This document shows, in pieces, positions 38,130 through 46,077 of a DNA stretch of 64,000 nt (positions are counted from its first letter, which is position 1; the number at the start of each line of letters is the position of its first letter). The notes under the pieces are model-generated. The model saw only the letters and a program-made list of their open reading frames with translations. It ran no database searches and was not told the origin of the DNA. Location of the stretch: the NCBI GenBank assembly GCA_003248965.1, contig QFQU01000015.1, forward strand, positions 62,001 through 126,000, in the 5' to 3' direction. The position numbers and the translations under genes were made by a program. This DNA comes from Brevundimonas sp. GTDB taxonomy: Bacteria; Pseudomonadota; Alphaproteobacteria; Caulobacterales; Caulobacteraceae.

Positions 38130-38705
38130 ATGGCCATCCGTCGCATCCTCACCATCGACAACGCCGCCGACCTGGCGGTGCTGAAACAGGTCTCCAAGCC
38201 CGTCGCGGCTGTGGACGACGCCGTTCGCACCCTGATGGACGACATGCTGGAGACCATGTACGCCGCGCCCGGCATCGGTCTGGCCGCCGTCCAGATCGGC
38301 GCCCTGGACCGGGTCATCGTCATGGACCTGGGCGACAAGGACGGCGTGGTCTGCGAGACCGAGGAAGAGGCGGCCGAGAACGCCGAGGCGCGCAAGAACC
38401 CGCGCTTCTTCGTCAACCCCGAAATCCTGTGGACCTCGGACGAGCTCTACACCTACGAGGAAGGCTGCCTGTCGATCCCCGAGTATTTCGACAAGGTGGA
38501 ACGCCCCGCCCGCGTCCGCATCCGCTATCTGAACCGCGAAGGCGTGCAGATCGAAGAGGAGGCCGAGGGTCTCTACGCCGTCTGCATCCAGCACGAGATG
38601 GACCATCTGAACGGCGTCCTCTTCATCGACCACCTGTCGCGGCTCAAGCGCGAGCGCGCCGTCAGCAAGGTCAAGAAGGTCGCCCGCGAAAGGATCGCCG
38701 CCTGA
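38130..38705 (+). CDS. def: peptide deformylase
   Basis: 191 residues. Removes the formyl group from nascent proteins. The three family motifs are GIGLAAVQIG, EEGCLSIPE (metal-binding Cys) and HEMDHLNGVLF (HExxH, metal-binding and catalytic Glu). Coupled by stop/start overlap (TGATG) to a small membrane protein gene, then fmt, the enzyme that adds the formyl group to initiator tRNA. Confidence 0.95.
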   Translation: MAIRRILTIDNAADLAVLKQVSKPVAAVDDAVRTLMDDMLETMYAAPGIGLAAVQIGALDRVIVMDLGDKDGVVCETEEEAAENAEARKNPRFFVNPEILWTSDELYTYEEGCLSIPEYFDKVERPARVRIRYLNREGVQIEEEAEGLYAVCIQHEMDHLNGVLFIDHLSRLKRERAVSKVKKVARERIAA

Positions 38706-38938
38706 TGCGCCGCAACGCTCCGCGCCGAAACCAGTCCGTCGTCATCGACACCCAAGGCCGCCGTCGCCTGACGCGCAGCCAGAAGGTCGGCGTCGCGGGC
38801 GTGGCGACCCTGGCCGGCGTCGCCCTGATCGGCGTGGTGGCGGGCCTGCTGCTGGACCGTCTGCTCGACTTCGACGACGCCCTGGACGCGGGCGGCGAAT
38901 GGGACGAGGGCGGCGGCGTCTTCACCCGCTGGCAGTAG
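38705..38938 (+). CDS. small single-pass membrane protein between def and fmt
   Basis: 77 residues. A basic N-terminal half (RRNAPRRNQSVVIDTQGRRRL) is followed by one hydrophobic helix (VGVAGVATLAGVALIGVVAG) and an acidic tail (DFDDALDAGGEWDEGG). Topology rules predict the N-terminus inside. Its stop-overlapping start with def shows translational coupling. No family is recognised. Confidence 0.65.
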   Translation: MRRNAPRRNQSVVIDTQGRRRLTRSQKVGVAGVATLAGVALIGVVAGLLLDRLLDFDDALDAGGEWDEGGGVFTRWQ

Positions 38939-38961
38939 GCGGCCTAAACCGCCTTTCTTCG

Positions 38962-39023
38962 AGAGCATGATTCACGCTCCGGCCTGAACCGCATTGCGGT
39001 TCCGTCCGAAACGATAATGCTCT
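38962..39023. repeat. imperfect palindromic intergenic repeat before fmt
   Basis: 62 bp bounded by AGAGCAT and ATGCTCT, with a perfect internal hairpin GAACCGCA-T-TGCGGTTC (38986-39002). The termini and layout match a widespread family of dispersed palindromic elements in alphaproteobacteria (AGAGCATGAT...ATCATGCTCT). It ends 12 bp before the fmt start, so it could influence fmt translation or RNA stability. Confidence 0.65.
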
Positions 39024-39035
39024 AAAGGCCTGCCC

Positions 39036-39959
39036 ATGCGCCTTGCCTTCATGGGAACTCCCGAATTCGCCGTGCCGTCTCTGGCCGAGCTTATCGCCTC
39101 GGGCCACGAGATCGTCGCCGTCTATTCGCAGCCGCCGCGCCCCAGGGGCCGGGGGCAGAAGCTGACGCCTTCGCCGGTCCACGCCTTCGCCGAAACCATG
39201 GGCCTGCCGGTCTTCACGCCCGAGAGCCTGAAGGCGCAGGACGCCATCGACACCTTCCAGAGCCTTGATCTGGATGCGGCCTGCGTGGTCGCCTATGGCC
39301 AGATTTTGAAGCCTGCGGTGCTTGAGGCGCCGCGTCTGGGCTGTCTAAACCTGCATGGGTCGCTGCTGCCGCGCTGGCGGGGGGCGGCGCCGATCCAGCG
39401 CGCCATCATGGCTGGCGACGCCCAGACCGGCGTCCAGATCATGCAGATGGGCGAGGGGCTGGACGAAGGGCCCATCCTGCTCAGCGAACGGATGGACATC
39501 CGCCCCGACGACACGGCGGCCAGCCTGTCGGAACGCATGGCCCATGTCGGCGCCGCCCTGTGGCCCCGCGCCCTGGCGGCCATCGAGCGTGGCGGCGTCA
39601 CCCCGTCGGAACAGGTCGGAGAGCCGACCTACGCCAAGAAAATCACCCCGGCCGAGGCCCGGATCGACTGGGCCCGCCCGGCGGCCGAAGTCGACGCCCA
39701 TATCCGCGGCCTGTCGCCCTTCCCCGGCGCCTGGTTCGAAGCTCCGTCAGAGGCGGGCCCCGTGAGGATCAAGGCCCTGCTGTCGGCTCTGGCCGAGGGT
39801 TCGGGTGCGCCTGGCGCGGTGCTGGACGACGGCCTGACCGTGGCCTGCGGGACCGGGGCCGTCCGCCTGATCCGCGTCCAGCGCGAGGGCAAGGCGGCGC
39901 AATCGGCCGAAGAGATGCTGCGCGGCTTCCCCCTGCCGGCGGGGACTAGCCTAGGCTGA
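39036..39959 (+). CDS. fmt: methionyl-tRNA formyltransferase
   Basis: 307 residues. Formylates initiator Met-tRNA using 10-formyl-THF. The N-terminal domain has MRLAFMGTPEFAVPSL, the catalytic region LNLHGSLLPRWRGAAPIQRAI and the QIMQMGEGLDEGPIL motif; the C-terminal OB-like domain follows GEPTYAKKI. It overlaps by 9 bp the 3' end of a small gene on the other strand. Confidence 0.95.
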   Translation: MRLAFMGTPEFAVPSLAELIASGHEIVAVYSQPPRPRGRGQKLTPSPVHAFAETMGLPVFTPESLKAQDAIDTFQSLDLDAACVVAYGQILKPAVLEAPRLGCLNLHGSLLPRWRGAAPIQRAIMAGDAQTGVQIMQMGEGLDEGPILLSERMDIRPDDTAASLSERMAHVGAALWPRALAAIERGGVTPSEQVGEPTYAKKITPAEARIDWARPAAEVDAHIRGLSPFPGAWFEAPSEAGPVRIKALLSALAEGSGAPGAVLDDGLTVACGTGAVRLIRVQREGKAAQSAEEMLRGFPLPAGTSLG

Positions 39960-40193
39960 GAGGTTAAACTCACGGCCTAAGATTTCCCAAAGCGCCTTTG
40001 CACTTTCGGAAGTCAGCTGGAAAGTCTGGCTCTGGCTGTTCGGTTTCGCTCTATCTGCTGATCCAAATGTATCGATCTGCAAGAACGCGCGCCCGTCACG
40101 TTTGAACACGCCATAGTGGCCCACAACGTGGGTTGGGTGCAGCTTAAGCTCCCGCTCTCGATCGAGCGGCTGAAACTGGTCGATGACGGCCAT
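39951..40193 (-). CDS. small conserved protein of unknown function, convergent with fmt
   Basis: 80 residues on the minus strand, in a 245-bp stretch clearly less GC-rich than its surroundings. The core HYGVFKRDGRAFLQIDTFGS, followed by SQSQTFQLTSESAKALWEIL, matches a small-protein family I recall from rhizobia and relatives (pattern R-DGR-FLQIDT-GS, then SQ--QL); its function is unknown to me. The ATG at 40193 lies 12 bp from the divergent truA GTG. AT-rich codon use unlike the neighbours suggests later arrival. Confidence 0.68.
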   Translation of the reverse strand: MAVIDQFQPLDRERELKLHPTHVVGHYGVFKRDGRAFLQIDTFGSADRAKPNSQSQTFQLTSESAKALWEILGREFNLSA

Positions 40194-40205
40194 GTGGAGT
40201 CCCGA

Positions 40206-40949
40206 GTGCCTAGGTACAAACTCACTATCGAATACGACGGCACGGCCTACAACGGCTTCCAGGCCCAGGATGGGCAGCCGACGGTGCAGGGCGCGCTGGA
40301 GGCGGCGATCCACGCCTTCTCCGGCGAGCGCATCCGCATCGCCGCCGCTGGCCGCACCGACACCGGCGTCCATGCGACGGCCCAGGTAATTCATGCCGAT
40401 CTGGAGCGCGACTGGCCGGTCGATACGGTGCTGAACGCCATGAACGCGCATCTGGTGCGTCAGGACGTCTGCGTCTTGGCGGCCGAATACGCGCCCGATC
40501 CCGACTGGCACGCCCGGTTCTCCGCGACCGGCCGCGGCTATCTGTACCGTATCCTGAACCGCCGCCCCCAGCCGGTGTTGGAGCGGGACCGGGTCTGGCA
40601 CGTCAAGAAGACGCTTGACGCCGAGGCCATGCATCACGCGGCCCAGGTGCTGGTCGGCCATCACGACTTCACCACCTTCCGCGACATGGGGTGCCAGGCG
40701 AAATCGCCGGTCAAGTCGCTGGACGTGGCGCGCGTGTCCCGCTTCGGCGAAGAGGTGCATCTGGTGTTCCAGGCGCGCAGCTTCCTGCACCGTCAGGTCC
40801 GCTCCATGGCCGGGACGCTGGTGGAGGTGGGGCTGGGCCGCTGGACCGCCCATGACGTCAAGGCGGCGCTGGAGGCCAAGGACCGCGCCCGGTGCGGCCC
40901 CGTCGCCCCCTCGGCAGGGCTCTATCTCAGCGGCGTGCGCTACGACTGA
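40206..40949 (+). CDS. truA: tRNA pseudouridine(38-40) synthase TruA
   Basis: 247 residues. Makes pseudouridine at positions 38-40 of the tRNA anticodon arm. Starts at GTG with PRYKLTIEYDGTAYNGFQAQ; the catalytic Asp is in AAAGRTDTGVHA, and the C-terminal half has SFLHRQVRSMAGTLVEVG. An upstream ATG at 40116 is in frame but lies antisense to the small gene next door and would add 30 unrelated residues. Confidence 0.94.
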   Translation: MPRYKLTIEYDGTAYNGFQAQDGQPTVQGALEAAIHAFSGERIRIAAAGRTDTGVHATAQVIHADLERDWPVDTVLNAMNAHLVRQDVCVLAAEYAPDPDWHARFSATGRGYLYRILNRRPQPVLERDRVWHVKKTLDAEAMHHAAQVLVGHHDFTTFRDMGCQAKSPVKSLDVARVSRFGEEVHLVFQARSFLHRQVRSMAGTLVEVGLGRWTAHDVKAALEAKDRARCGPVAPSAGLYLSGVRYD

Positions 40950-40957
40950 TCCCAATC

Positions 40958-40997
40958 GTCATTCCGGGTTCGCCCTTCGGACGCCCCGGAATGACGG
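40958..40997. repeat. palindromic REP-like element after truA
   Basis: Arms CGTCATTCCGGG (40958-40969) and CCCGGAATGACG (40986-40997) are perfectly complementary around a 16-nt loop. The GTCATTCCGGG-type arm is a common dispersed repeat in alphaproteobacterial genomes. It lies between the convergent ends of truA and asd and could act as a transcription barrier. Confidence 0.65.
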
Positions 40998-41008
40998 TGT
41001 TTAGGCGA

Positions 41009-42052
41009 TCAGCCGTTCTGCTGGACCAGAACCTCAGCGATCTGGACCGCGTTCAGCGCCGCGCCCTTTCGCAGATTGTCGTTGGAGAGGAACAGGGCCA
41101 GGCCGTGTGCGACGGTCGGATCGGGTCGCACACGGCCGACGAAGACCGGGTCCTTGCCCGTGGCGTCCAACGGGTTCGGCACATCGGTCACGACCACGCC
41201 CGGCGCCTGACCCAGAATCTCCAGCGCCGCCTCGACCGAGATCGGACGTTCGAACTCGGCGTTGATCGACAGGGAGTGGCCCGAATAGACGGGCACGCGG
41301 ACGCAGGTGCCGGACACCGGCAGGCCGGGGATTTCCAAAATCTTGCGGCTTTCGTCGCGCAGCTTCAGCTCCTCGTCGGTGTAGCCGTCCTCCGACAGGG
41401 TGTAGTTCAGGGCCACCACATTGTTGGCGATCGGCACGACCCACTTTTCGGGGGCGCCGAAATCGACCGCGCCGCCGTCACGGGCCAGGGCCGCGCCCTG
41501 ATCGACCGAAGCGCGCGACTGGGTCTCCAGCACGCGGATGCCCTCGACCCCGCCGCCCGACACGGCCTGATAGGTCGAGACGGTCAGACGCTTCAGACCC
41601 GCCGCCTCATGCAGGGGCTTCAGCACCGGCATGGCGGCCATGGTGGTGCAGTTGGGGTTGGCGATGATGCCCTTGGGCCGGTTCGCCAGGGCGTGGGGGT
41701 TCACCTCGGCGACGACCAGCGGCGCTTCCGGGTCGCTGCGGAAGGCCGAGGAATTGTCGATGACCACGGCGCCGGCCGCCGCCACCTTGGGGGCCAGGGC
41801 GCGCGAGGTCTCGCCGCCCGCCGAGAAGAAGACGATGTCCAGCCCGGCGTAGTCGGCCGTCGCCGCATCCTCGACCACCACGTCGACATCGCCGAAGCGT
41901 ATGGTCTTGCCCGCCGACCGGGCCGAGGCGAACAGGCGCAGCGAGGCCATCGGGAAATTCCGCTCGGCCAGCAGATTGCGCATCATCTCGCCCACGAGGC
42001 CGGTGGCGCCGACGATGCCCACATGGGGCGGATTGGACGGGGAAAAGGTCAT
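41009..42052 (-). CDS. asd: aspartate-semialdehyde dehydrogenase
   Basis: 347 residues. Converts aspartyl phosphate to aspartate semialdehyde, the branch point to lysine/diaminopimelate, methionine and threonine/isoleucine. The NADP motif is VGIVGATGLVGEMM, the nucleophile Cys is in GIIANPNCTTM, and the catalytic His region is CVRVPVYSGHSLSI. AGGAGA precedes the ATG by about 10 nt. A Thr/Ile-rich leader frame and alternative hairpins upstream (42104-42223) suggest attenuation. Confidence 0.95.
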   Translation of the reverse strand: MTFSPSNPPHVGIVGATGLVGEMMRNLLAERNFPMASLRLFASARSAGKTIRFGDVDVVVEDAATADYAGLDIVFFSAGGETSRALAPKVAAAGAVVIDNSSAFRSDPEAPLVVAEVNPHALANRPKGIIANPNCTTMAAMPVLKPLHEAAGLKRLTVSTYQAVSGGGVEGIRVLETQSRASVDQGAALARDGGAVDFGAPEKWVVPIANNVVALNYTLSEDGYTDEELKLRDESRKILEIPGLPVSGTCVRVPVYSGHSLSINAEFERPISVEAALEILGQAPGVVVTDVPNPLDATGKDPVFVGRVRPDPTVAHGLALFLSNDNLRKGAALNAVQIAEVLVQQNG

Positions 42053-42103
42053 GGAAGGCGTCTCCTGGGAAGGCGGGAGGCGCGGGGTTCGGCCGGATCG
42101 ACC

Positions 42104-42177
42104 GCCCCGCGCATCGGCGGGGCTTGGGATCGGGGTTCGTCGCTAGACCTTGCGCACACCCGAAACCGCCCCGCCGA
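42104..42177 (-). promoter_or_regulatory. candidate attenuator with mutually exclusive pairings upstream of asd
   Basis: On the minus-strand RNA, the segment at 42168-42177 (TCGGCGGGGC, inside the end of the leader frame) can pair perfectly over 10 bp with 42114-42123. The latter can instead form a 7-bp GC stem with 42104-42110 across a 6-nt loop. The two structures exclude each other, as in amino-acid attenuators. There is no U-run after the second stem, so Rho or translational blocking would have to replace an intrinsic terminator. Confidence 0.4.
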
Positions 42178-42223
42178 AGCCGGTGATTTTCGTGGTAATC
42201 GCTTTGGTCATGAGAATGGACAC
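42143..42223 (-). CDS. candidate Thr/Ile-rich leader peptide of asd
   Basis: 26 codons starting with GTG (42223), with GAGAG about 7 nt upstream; an internal ATG at 42211 is also possible. The peptide starts MSILMTKAITTKITGFGG and then VSGVRKV; seven of its first 13 residues are Thr or Ile, end products of the pathway that asd feeds. It ends 90 bp before asd. Thr/Ile-coded leaders are classical sensors of aminoacyl-tRNA. There is no independent proof of translation. Confidence 0.4.
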   Translation of the reverse strand: MSILMTKAITTKITGFGGAVSGVRKV

Positions 42224-42339
42224 GGCGACGCTCTCTAAGGGCGAGAATCGGTCGTGTAAACCGGTCGTCGCGAAAGAAACGACGCCCGGAGAAATGAACC
42301 AGGCTTTTCACGGCAATAAAGCCGTCGCCACCCCTTCCC

Positions 42340-42426
42340 CGTCATCCTCGGGCTTGACCCGAGGATCGGATGGTCCGCCGCACAGCCCGACCGCGCCCGG
42401 TCCTCGAGTCAAGCCCGAGGATGACG
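42340..42426. repeat. large inverted repeat (REP-like) between asd and fabB
   Basis: Arms of 26 bp (42340-42365 and 42401-42426; CGTCATCCTCGGGCTTGAC...) match at 25 of 26 positions around a 35-nt loop. This arm sequence is a very common dispersed element in Caulobacter-like and other alphaproteobacterial chromosomes. It lies 19 bp beyond the fabB stop and could stabilise or terminate its mRNA. Apart from this, the leader region and the repeat, the 42053-42445 gap shows no gene. Confidence 0.75.
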
Positions 42427-42445
42427 GAGCGGGAGCGAGGCGTAA

Positions 42446-43663
42446 TCAGACCTTCGACAGGATCAGCGTGCCGTTGGTGCCGCCGAAGCCGAAGCTGTTG
42501 GACATGACGTGGGTCAGTTCGCCGTCGTGGCGCTGGCGCAGGATGGGCATGCCCTCGAACGCCGGATCGAGGGTCTCGATATGGGCGCTTTCGGCCGCAA
42601 AGCCGTTCTGCATCATCAACAGGCAGTAGATGGCTTCCTGCGCGCCCGCCGCGCCGAGCGAGTGGCCCGTCAGCGACTTGGTCGAGGAGATCATCGGCAT
42701 CTGGTCGCCGAAGACCGCGCGCACGGCCTCCATCTCCTTGGCGTCGCCCACGGGGGTCGAGGTGCCGTGCGGGTTCAGATAGTCGATCCGGGGATTGCCC
42801 GCCTGTTCCAGCGCGATCTTCATGCAGCGCTGGGCGCCTTCGCCCGAGGGGGCGACCATGTCATAGCCGTCGGCGTTGGCGCCGTAGCCGGTGACTTCGG
42901 CATAGATGGTCGCGCCGCGCGCCTTGGCCCGCTCGTACTCCTCCAGCACCACGATGCCCGCGCCGCCGGCGATGACGAAGCCGTCGCGATTGACGTCATA
43001 GGCCCGGCTGGCGACCGAAGGCGTGTCGTTGAAGTCCGAAGACATGGCGCCCATGGCGTCGAACATGTTGGACATGGACCAGTCGATGTCCTCGCAGCCG
43101 CCGGCGAAGACCACGTCCTGCTTGCCCCACTGAATCTGTTCGACGCCGGCGCCGATGCAGTGGGCGCTTGTCGCGCAGGCCGAGCTGATCGAATAGTTGA
43201 TCCCGCGCATCTGGAACCAGGTCGACAGCACCGCCGAGGGGCCGCTGGCCATGGCCTTGGGCACCGCGAACGGGCCGATGCGCTTGGGCGCGCCCTTCTC
43301 GATGGTGGTCTCCGCCGCCTGCAGGATCACCTGGGTCGAAGGACCGCCTTCGCCGACGATCAGGCCGATGCGGTCGTCGCGGATTTCCTCGGCCGTCATG
43401 CCCGACGACTTCAGGGCTTCTTCAAAGGCGATGTGCGCCCAGGCGGTGCCGTTGGCTAGGAAGCGGGCGGCGCGACGGTCGACCAGTTCCTCCCACGGGC
43501 CGATCCTGGGCGGCGCCCAGACCTGGCTGCGGAAGCCGTATTTGGCGTGATCGGCGGCATGGACGACGCCCGAGCTGGCCTCGCGCAGGGATTGGGTCAC
43601 CTCTTCGGCGCCATGGCCGATGGAGGAGACGATGCCGAGGCCGGTGACGACGACACGACGCAT
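42446..43663 (-). CDS. fabB: beta-ketoacyl-ACP synthase I
   Basis: 405 residues. Condensing enzyme needed with FabA for unsaturated fatty acids. The catalytic Cys is in SSACATSAHCIG, with the two His residues in NPHGTSTPVGDAKE and STKSLTGHSLGAAG. The start MRRVVVTGLGIVSSIG is standard. It follows fabA by 63 bp on the same strand, the usual alpha- and gammaproteobacterial pair. Confidence 0.95.
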   Translation of the reverse strand: MRRVVVTGLGIVSSIGHGAEEVTQSLREASSGVVHAADHAKYGFRSQVWAPPRIGPWEELVDRRAARFLANGTAWAHIAFEEALKSSGMTAEEIRDDRIGLIVGEGGPSTQVILQAAETTIEKGAPKRIGPFAVPKAMASGPSAVLSTWFQMRGINYSISSACATSAHCIGAGVEQIQWGKQDVVFAGGCEDIDWSMSNMFDAMGAMSSDFNDTPSVASRAYDVNRDGFVIAGGAGIVVLEEYERAKARGATIYAEVTGYGANADGYDMVAPSGEGAQRCMKIALEQAGNPRIDYLNPHGTSTPVGDAKEMEAVRAVFGDQMPMISSTKSLTGHSLGAAGAQEAIYCLLMMQNGFAAESAHIETLDPAFEGMPILRQRHDGELTHVMSNSFGFGGTNGTLILSKV

Positions 43664-43726
43664 GGTGTTTCCTTCTTATGCTTTCCGACCCGCAGGTCTT
43701 CCGCCCTGTCCGCCCTATATAGGGGT

Positions 43727-44263
43727 TCAGGCGGCGGCGGTCTCGTCCTTGGCGGCGCCGAACAGGCCCACCCGCATGTCGTTGCAGGTGTAGATGACCT
43801 CTCCGTCGGCCTCCAGCACGCCGTCGGCGATGCCCATGACCAGCTTGCGGTTGATGACGCGCTTCAGGTGGATCTTATAGACCACCTTCTTGATGTCGGG
43901 CGTGACCTGGCCGGTGAACTTGACCTCGCCGACGCCCAGCGCGCGTCCGCGCCCCGGACCGCCGATCCAGCCCAGATAGAAGCCGACCAGCTGCCACATG
44001 GCGTCCAGACCCAGGCAGCCGGGCATGACGGGGTCGCCGATGAAGTGGCACTGGAAGAACCAGAGCTCGGGATTGATGTCCAGTTCGGCCTCGACATAGC
44101 CCTTTCCGTGATCGCCGCCGTCCGAGTTGATCGTGACGATCCGGTCGAACATCAGCATCGGCGGGGCCGGCAGCTGGGCGTTGCCGGGACCGAACAGTTC
44201 GCCGCGGCCCGAGGCCAAGAGGGCCTCATGATCGAAGGACGAAGGGTATTGGGACTGGGTCAA
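43727..44263 (-). CDS. fabA: 3-hydroxydecanoyl-ACP dehydratase/isomerase
   Basis: 178 residues. Dehydrates and isomerises the C10 intermediate to start anaerobic-type unsaturated fatty acid synthesis. Family signature: CHFIGDPVMPGCLGLDAMWQ with the catalytic His and, further on, Asp; MLMFDRIV near the start. The start is TTG (44263), preceded by GGAAG at about 9 nt; longer frames reach into the neighbouring gene. First gene of the fabA-fabB operon. Confidence 0.95.
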   Translation of the reverse strand: MTQSQYPSSFDHEALLASGRGELFGPGNAQLPAPPMLMFDRIVTINSDGGDHGKGYVEAELDINPELWFFQCHFIGDPVMPGCLGLDAMWQLVGFYLGWIGGPGRGRALGVGEVKFTGQVTPDIKKVVYKIHLKRVINRKLVMGIADGVLEADGEVIYTCNDMRVGLFGAAKDETAAA

Positions 44264-44333
44264 GGCGCTTCCGTTTCTTAAAGGCGTTGCGCGCGGGTTA
44301 CACGACCGCGCCGCTTCGCTCAACAGCGGCGAC

Positions 44334-44906
44334 CTAGTTGCGACCCGTCCCCGCCGGGCGGTTGGCGTTGCACAGGGCGCGTTCCTGCGTCCCGAACACC
44401 GCCCGCTGCGACACCCAGCCGTGCAGGCGTCGCGCCCGCACCCGGCACCAGCCCTCCTCGCATTCGTCCAGCGAGACCAGGGCGCGGGGTGAAAGGCGGG
44501 CCCGGACCGGCGCCGTCTCGGAGCGATTGGCCCGGATCGGGATTTCCTCGGCCGTGGTGTTGAAGACCGAGCGGCGACCCGAGGACACAGTGCGGTGAAT
44601 CCAGGCCACGGCCCCATCGGGATCGCAGATCTTGCGCCATTCGGTCGTCTCGGCGATCACCTGCACCGGCAGGCCGGCGGCGCGGTATTCCCACAGGATC
44701 GGATTGTCCAGGCCCGGCCCCTGGCGCGCGCGGACGTGCGAGGACTTCAGCGAAATCCAGCGCGGCACCTCCAGCCCCGTCGGCGTCGGCCGTCCGTCCG
44801 GCATGGTCGCGCCGGCGCTCAACGCCACGCCCAGCCCCGTCAGGGCGCAGGCGAGGACGATGCGGCGTCGCAGGCTTTGGAAGATGGCGGCGGCTTTGCT
44901 AGACAC
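44334..44906 (-). CDS. exported bacterial SH3-domain protein
   Basis: 190 residues. A basic, hydrophobic N-terminus (FQSLRRRIVLACALTGLGVALSAGA) acts as signal peptide or anchor. The rest contains two SH3-type repeats of the SH3_4/DUF1058 kind (WISLKSSHVRARQGPGLDNPILWEY; LVSLDECEEGWCRVRARRLHGW). Such proteins bind cell-wall or protein partners in the periplasm; the role is unknown. The GTG at 44906 fits, with the divergent dehydrogenase gene 67 bp away. Confidence 0.8.
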   Translation of the reverse strand: MSSKAAAIFQSLRRRIVLACALTGLGVALSAGATMPDGRPTPTGLEVPRWISLKSSHVRARQGPGLDNPILWEYRAAGLPVQVIAETTEWRKICDPDGAVAWIHRTVSSGRRSVFNTTAEEIPIRANRSETAPVRARLSPRALVSLDECEEGWCRVRARRLHGWVSQRAVFGTQERALCNANRPAGTGRN

Positions 44907-44973
44907 TGGATGGAACGACCCGTCGCGCGGGCTTCGATCCTTTGAAATCGCCGCCCGCAAACCAAGGCCCGCA

Positions 44974-45960
44974 ATGTCCGCCTCCAAGCTTAAGGTCGTA
45001 TTAACCAGACGCCTGCCCGACGCCGTCGAAACGCGGATGCGCGAGCTTTTCGACGCCGAGCTGAATCTGAAGGACCAGCCGATGGACCGCGCCGCGCTCC
45101 AGGCCGCCGTCCAGCGCGCCGAGGTTCTGGCTCCCACCATCACCGACGCCATCGACGCCGACCTGATCAACGGCGCGGGCGACCAGTTGAAGATGATCGC
45201 CAACTTCGGCGCAGGTGTCGATCATATCGACGTCGAGGCGGCCGTGGCGCGCGGCATCATCGTCACCAACACCCCCGGCGTCCTGACCGAAGACACCGCC
45301 GACCTGGCCATGAGCCTGATTCTGGCCGTCAGCCGCCGCATCGTCGAAGGGGCCGAGGTGGTGCAGGCCGGCCGGTTCGAGGGCTGGACCCCGACCTGGA
45401 TGTGCGGTCGCAAGCTGTGGGGCAAGCGGCTGGGCATCGTCGGCATGGGCCGGATCGGCCAGGCCCTGGCCCGCCGCGCCAAGGCCTTCGGCCTTCAGGT
45501 CCACTATCACAACCGCAAGCCCGTCCCCGCCCTGGTCGAGGAGGAGCTGGGCGCGACCTATTGGGACGACCTGGATCAGATGCTGGCGCGGATGGACGTC
45601 GTCTCGCTGAACTGCCCGGCCACCAAGGACACCCATCACCTGCTGTCGGCGGACCGCCTGGCCCGGCTGCAGCCGCACGCCATCCTGATCAACACCGCGC
45701 GCGGCGAGCTGATCGACGAGGCGGCCCTGGCCCAGGCGGTGGCCACGCGCGCCCTCTATGGCGTCGGCCTGGACGTGTTCGAGAACGAGCCGGCCATCCA
45801 CCCCGGCCTTCTGGGCCATCCCAATGTCGTGCTTCTGCCCCACCTGGGTTCGGCGACGCTGGAGGCGCGCCAGGACATGGGTGATCGCGTCATCGCCAAC
45901 ATCATGACCTTCCAGAACGGCCACCGGCCGCCGGACCGCGTCATCCCGGCCATGCTGTAG
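44974..45960 (+). CDS. D-2-hydroxyacid dehydrogenase (glyoxylate/hydroxypyruvate reductase type)
   Basis: 328 residues. NAD(P)H-dependent reduction of glyoxylate or hydroxypyruvate is the most likely reaction. Family features: NFGAGVDHIDVEAAVARGI, GVLTEDTADLAMSLILAVSR, the Rossmann motif GIVGMGRIGQALARRAKAFG, INTARGELIDE, and the catalytic His in LLPHLGSAT. ATG at 44974. Substrate is uncertain within this large family. Confidence 0.9.
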   Translation: MSASKLKVVLTRRLPDAVETRMRELFDAELNLKDQPMDRAALQAAVQRAEVLAPTITDAIDADLINGAGDQLKMIANFGAGVDHIDVEAAVARGIIVTNTPGVLTEDTADLAMSLILAVSRRIVEGAEVVQAGRFEGWTPTWMCGRKLWGKRLGIVGMGRIGQALARRAKAFGLQVHYHNRKPVPALVEEELGATYWDDLDQMLARMDVVSLNCPATKDTHHLLSADRLARLQPHAILINTARGELIDEAALAQAVATRALYGVGLDVFENEPAIHPGLLGHPNVVLLPHLGSATLEARQDMGDRVIANIMTFQNGHRPPDRVIPAML

Positions 45961-46024
45961 GCTGCGAATTTCACACGGCTGTCAGCCGGTCCTCGCACGG
46001 CTGTCGAAAACGACGTTCACAGGC

Positions 46025-46049
46025 GGAACCGCCATGGACGCTCATCGTT
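46025..46049 (+). promoter_or_regulatory. EcfG/SigT general-stress promoter
   Basis: GGAAC (46025-46029), exactly 16 bp, then CGTT (46046-46049): a perfect match to the alphaproteobacterial EcfG/SigT consensus. The expected transcription start, about 46057, leaves a short 5' leader holding the ribosome site GAGGAA of the gene starting at 46078, so all elements are correctly spaced. Confidence 0.75.
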
Positions 46050-46077
46050 TTCGGCGTCCTGTTCGAGGAAGCGTGCG

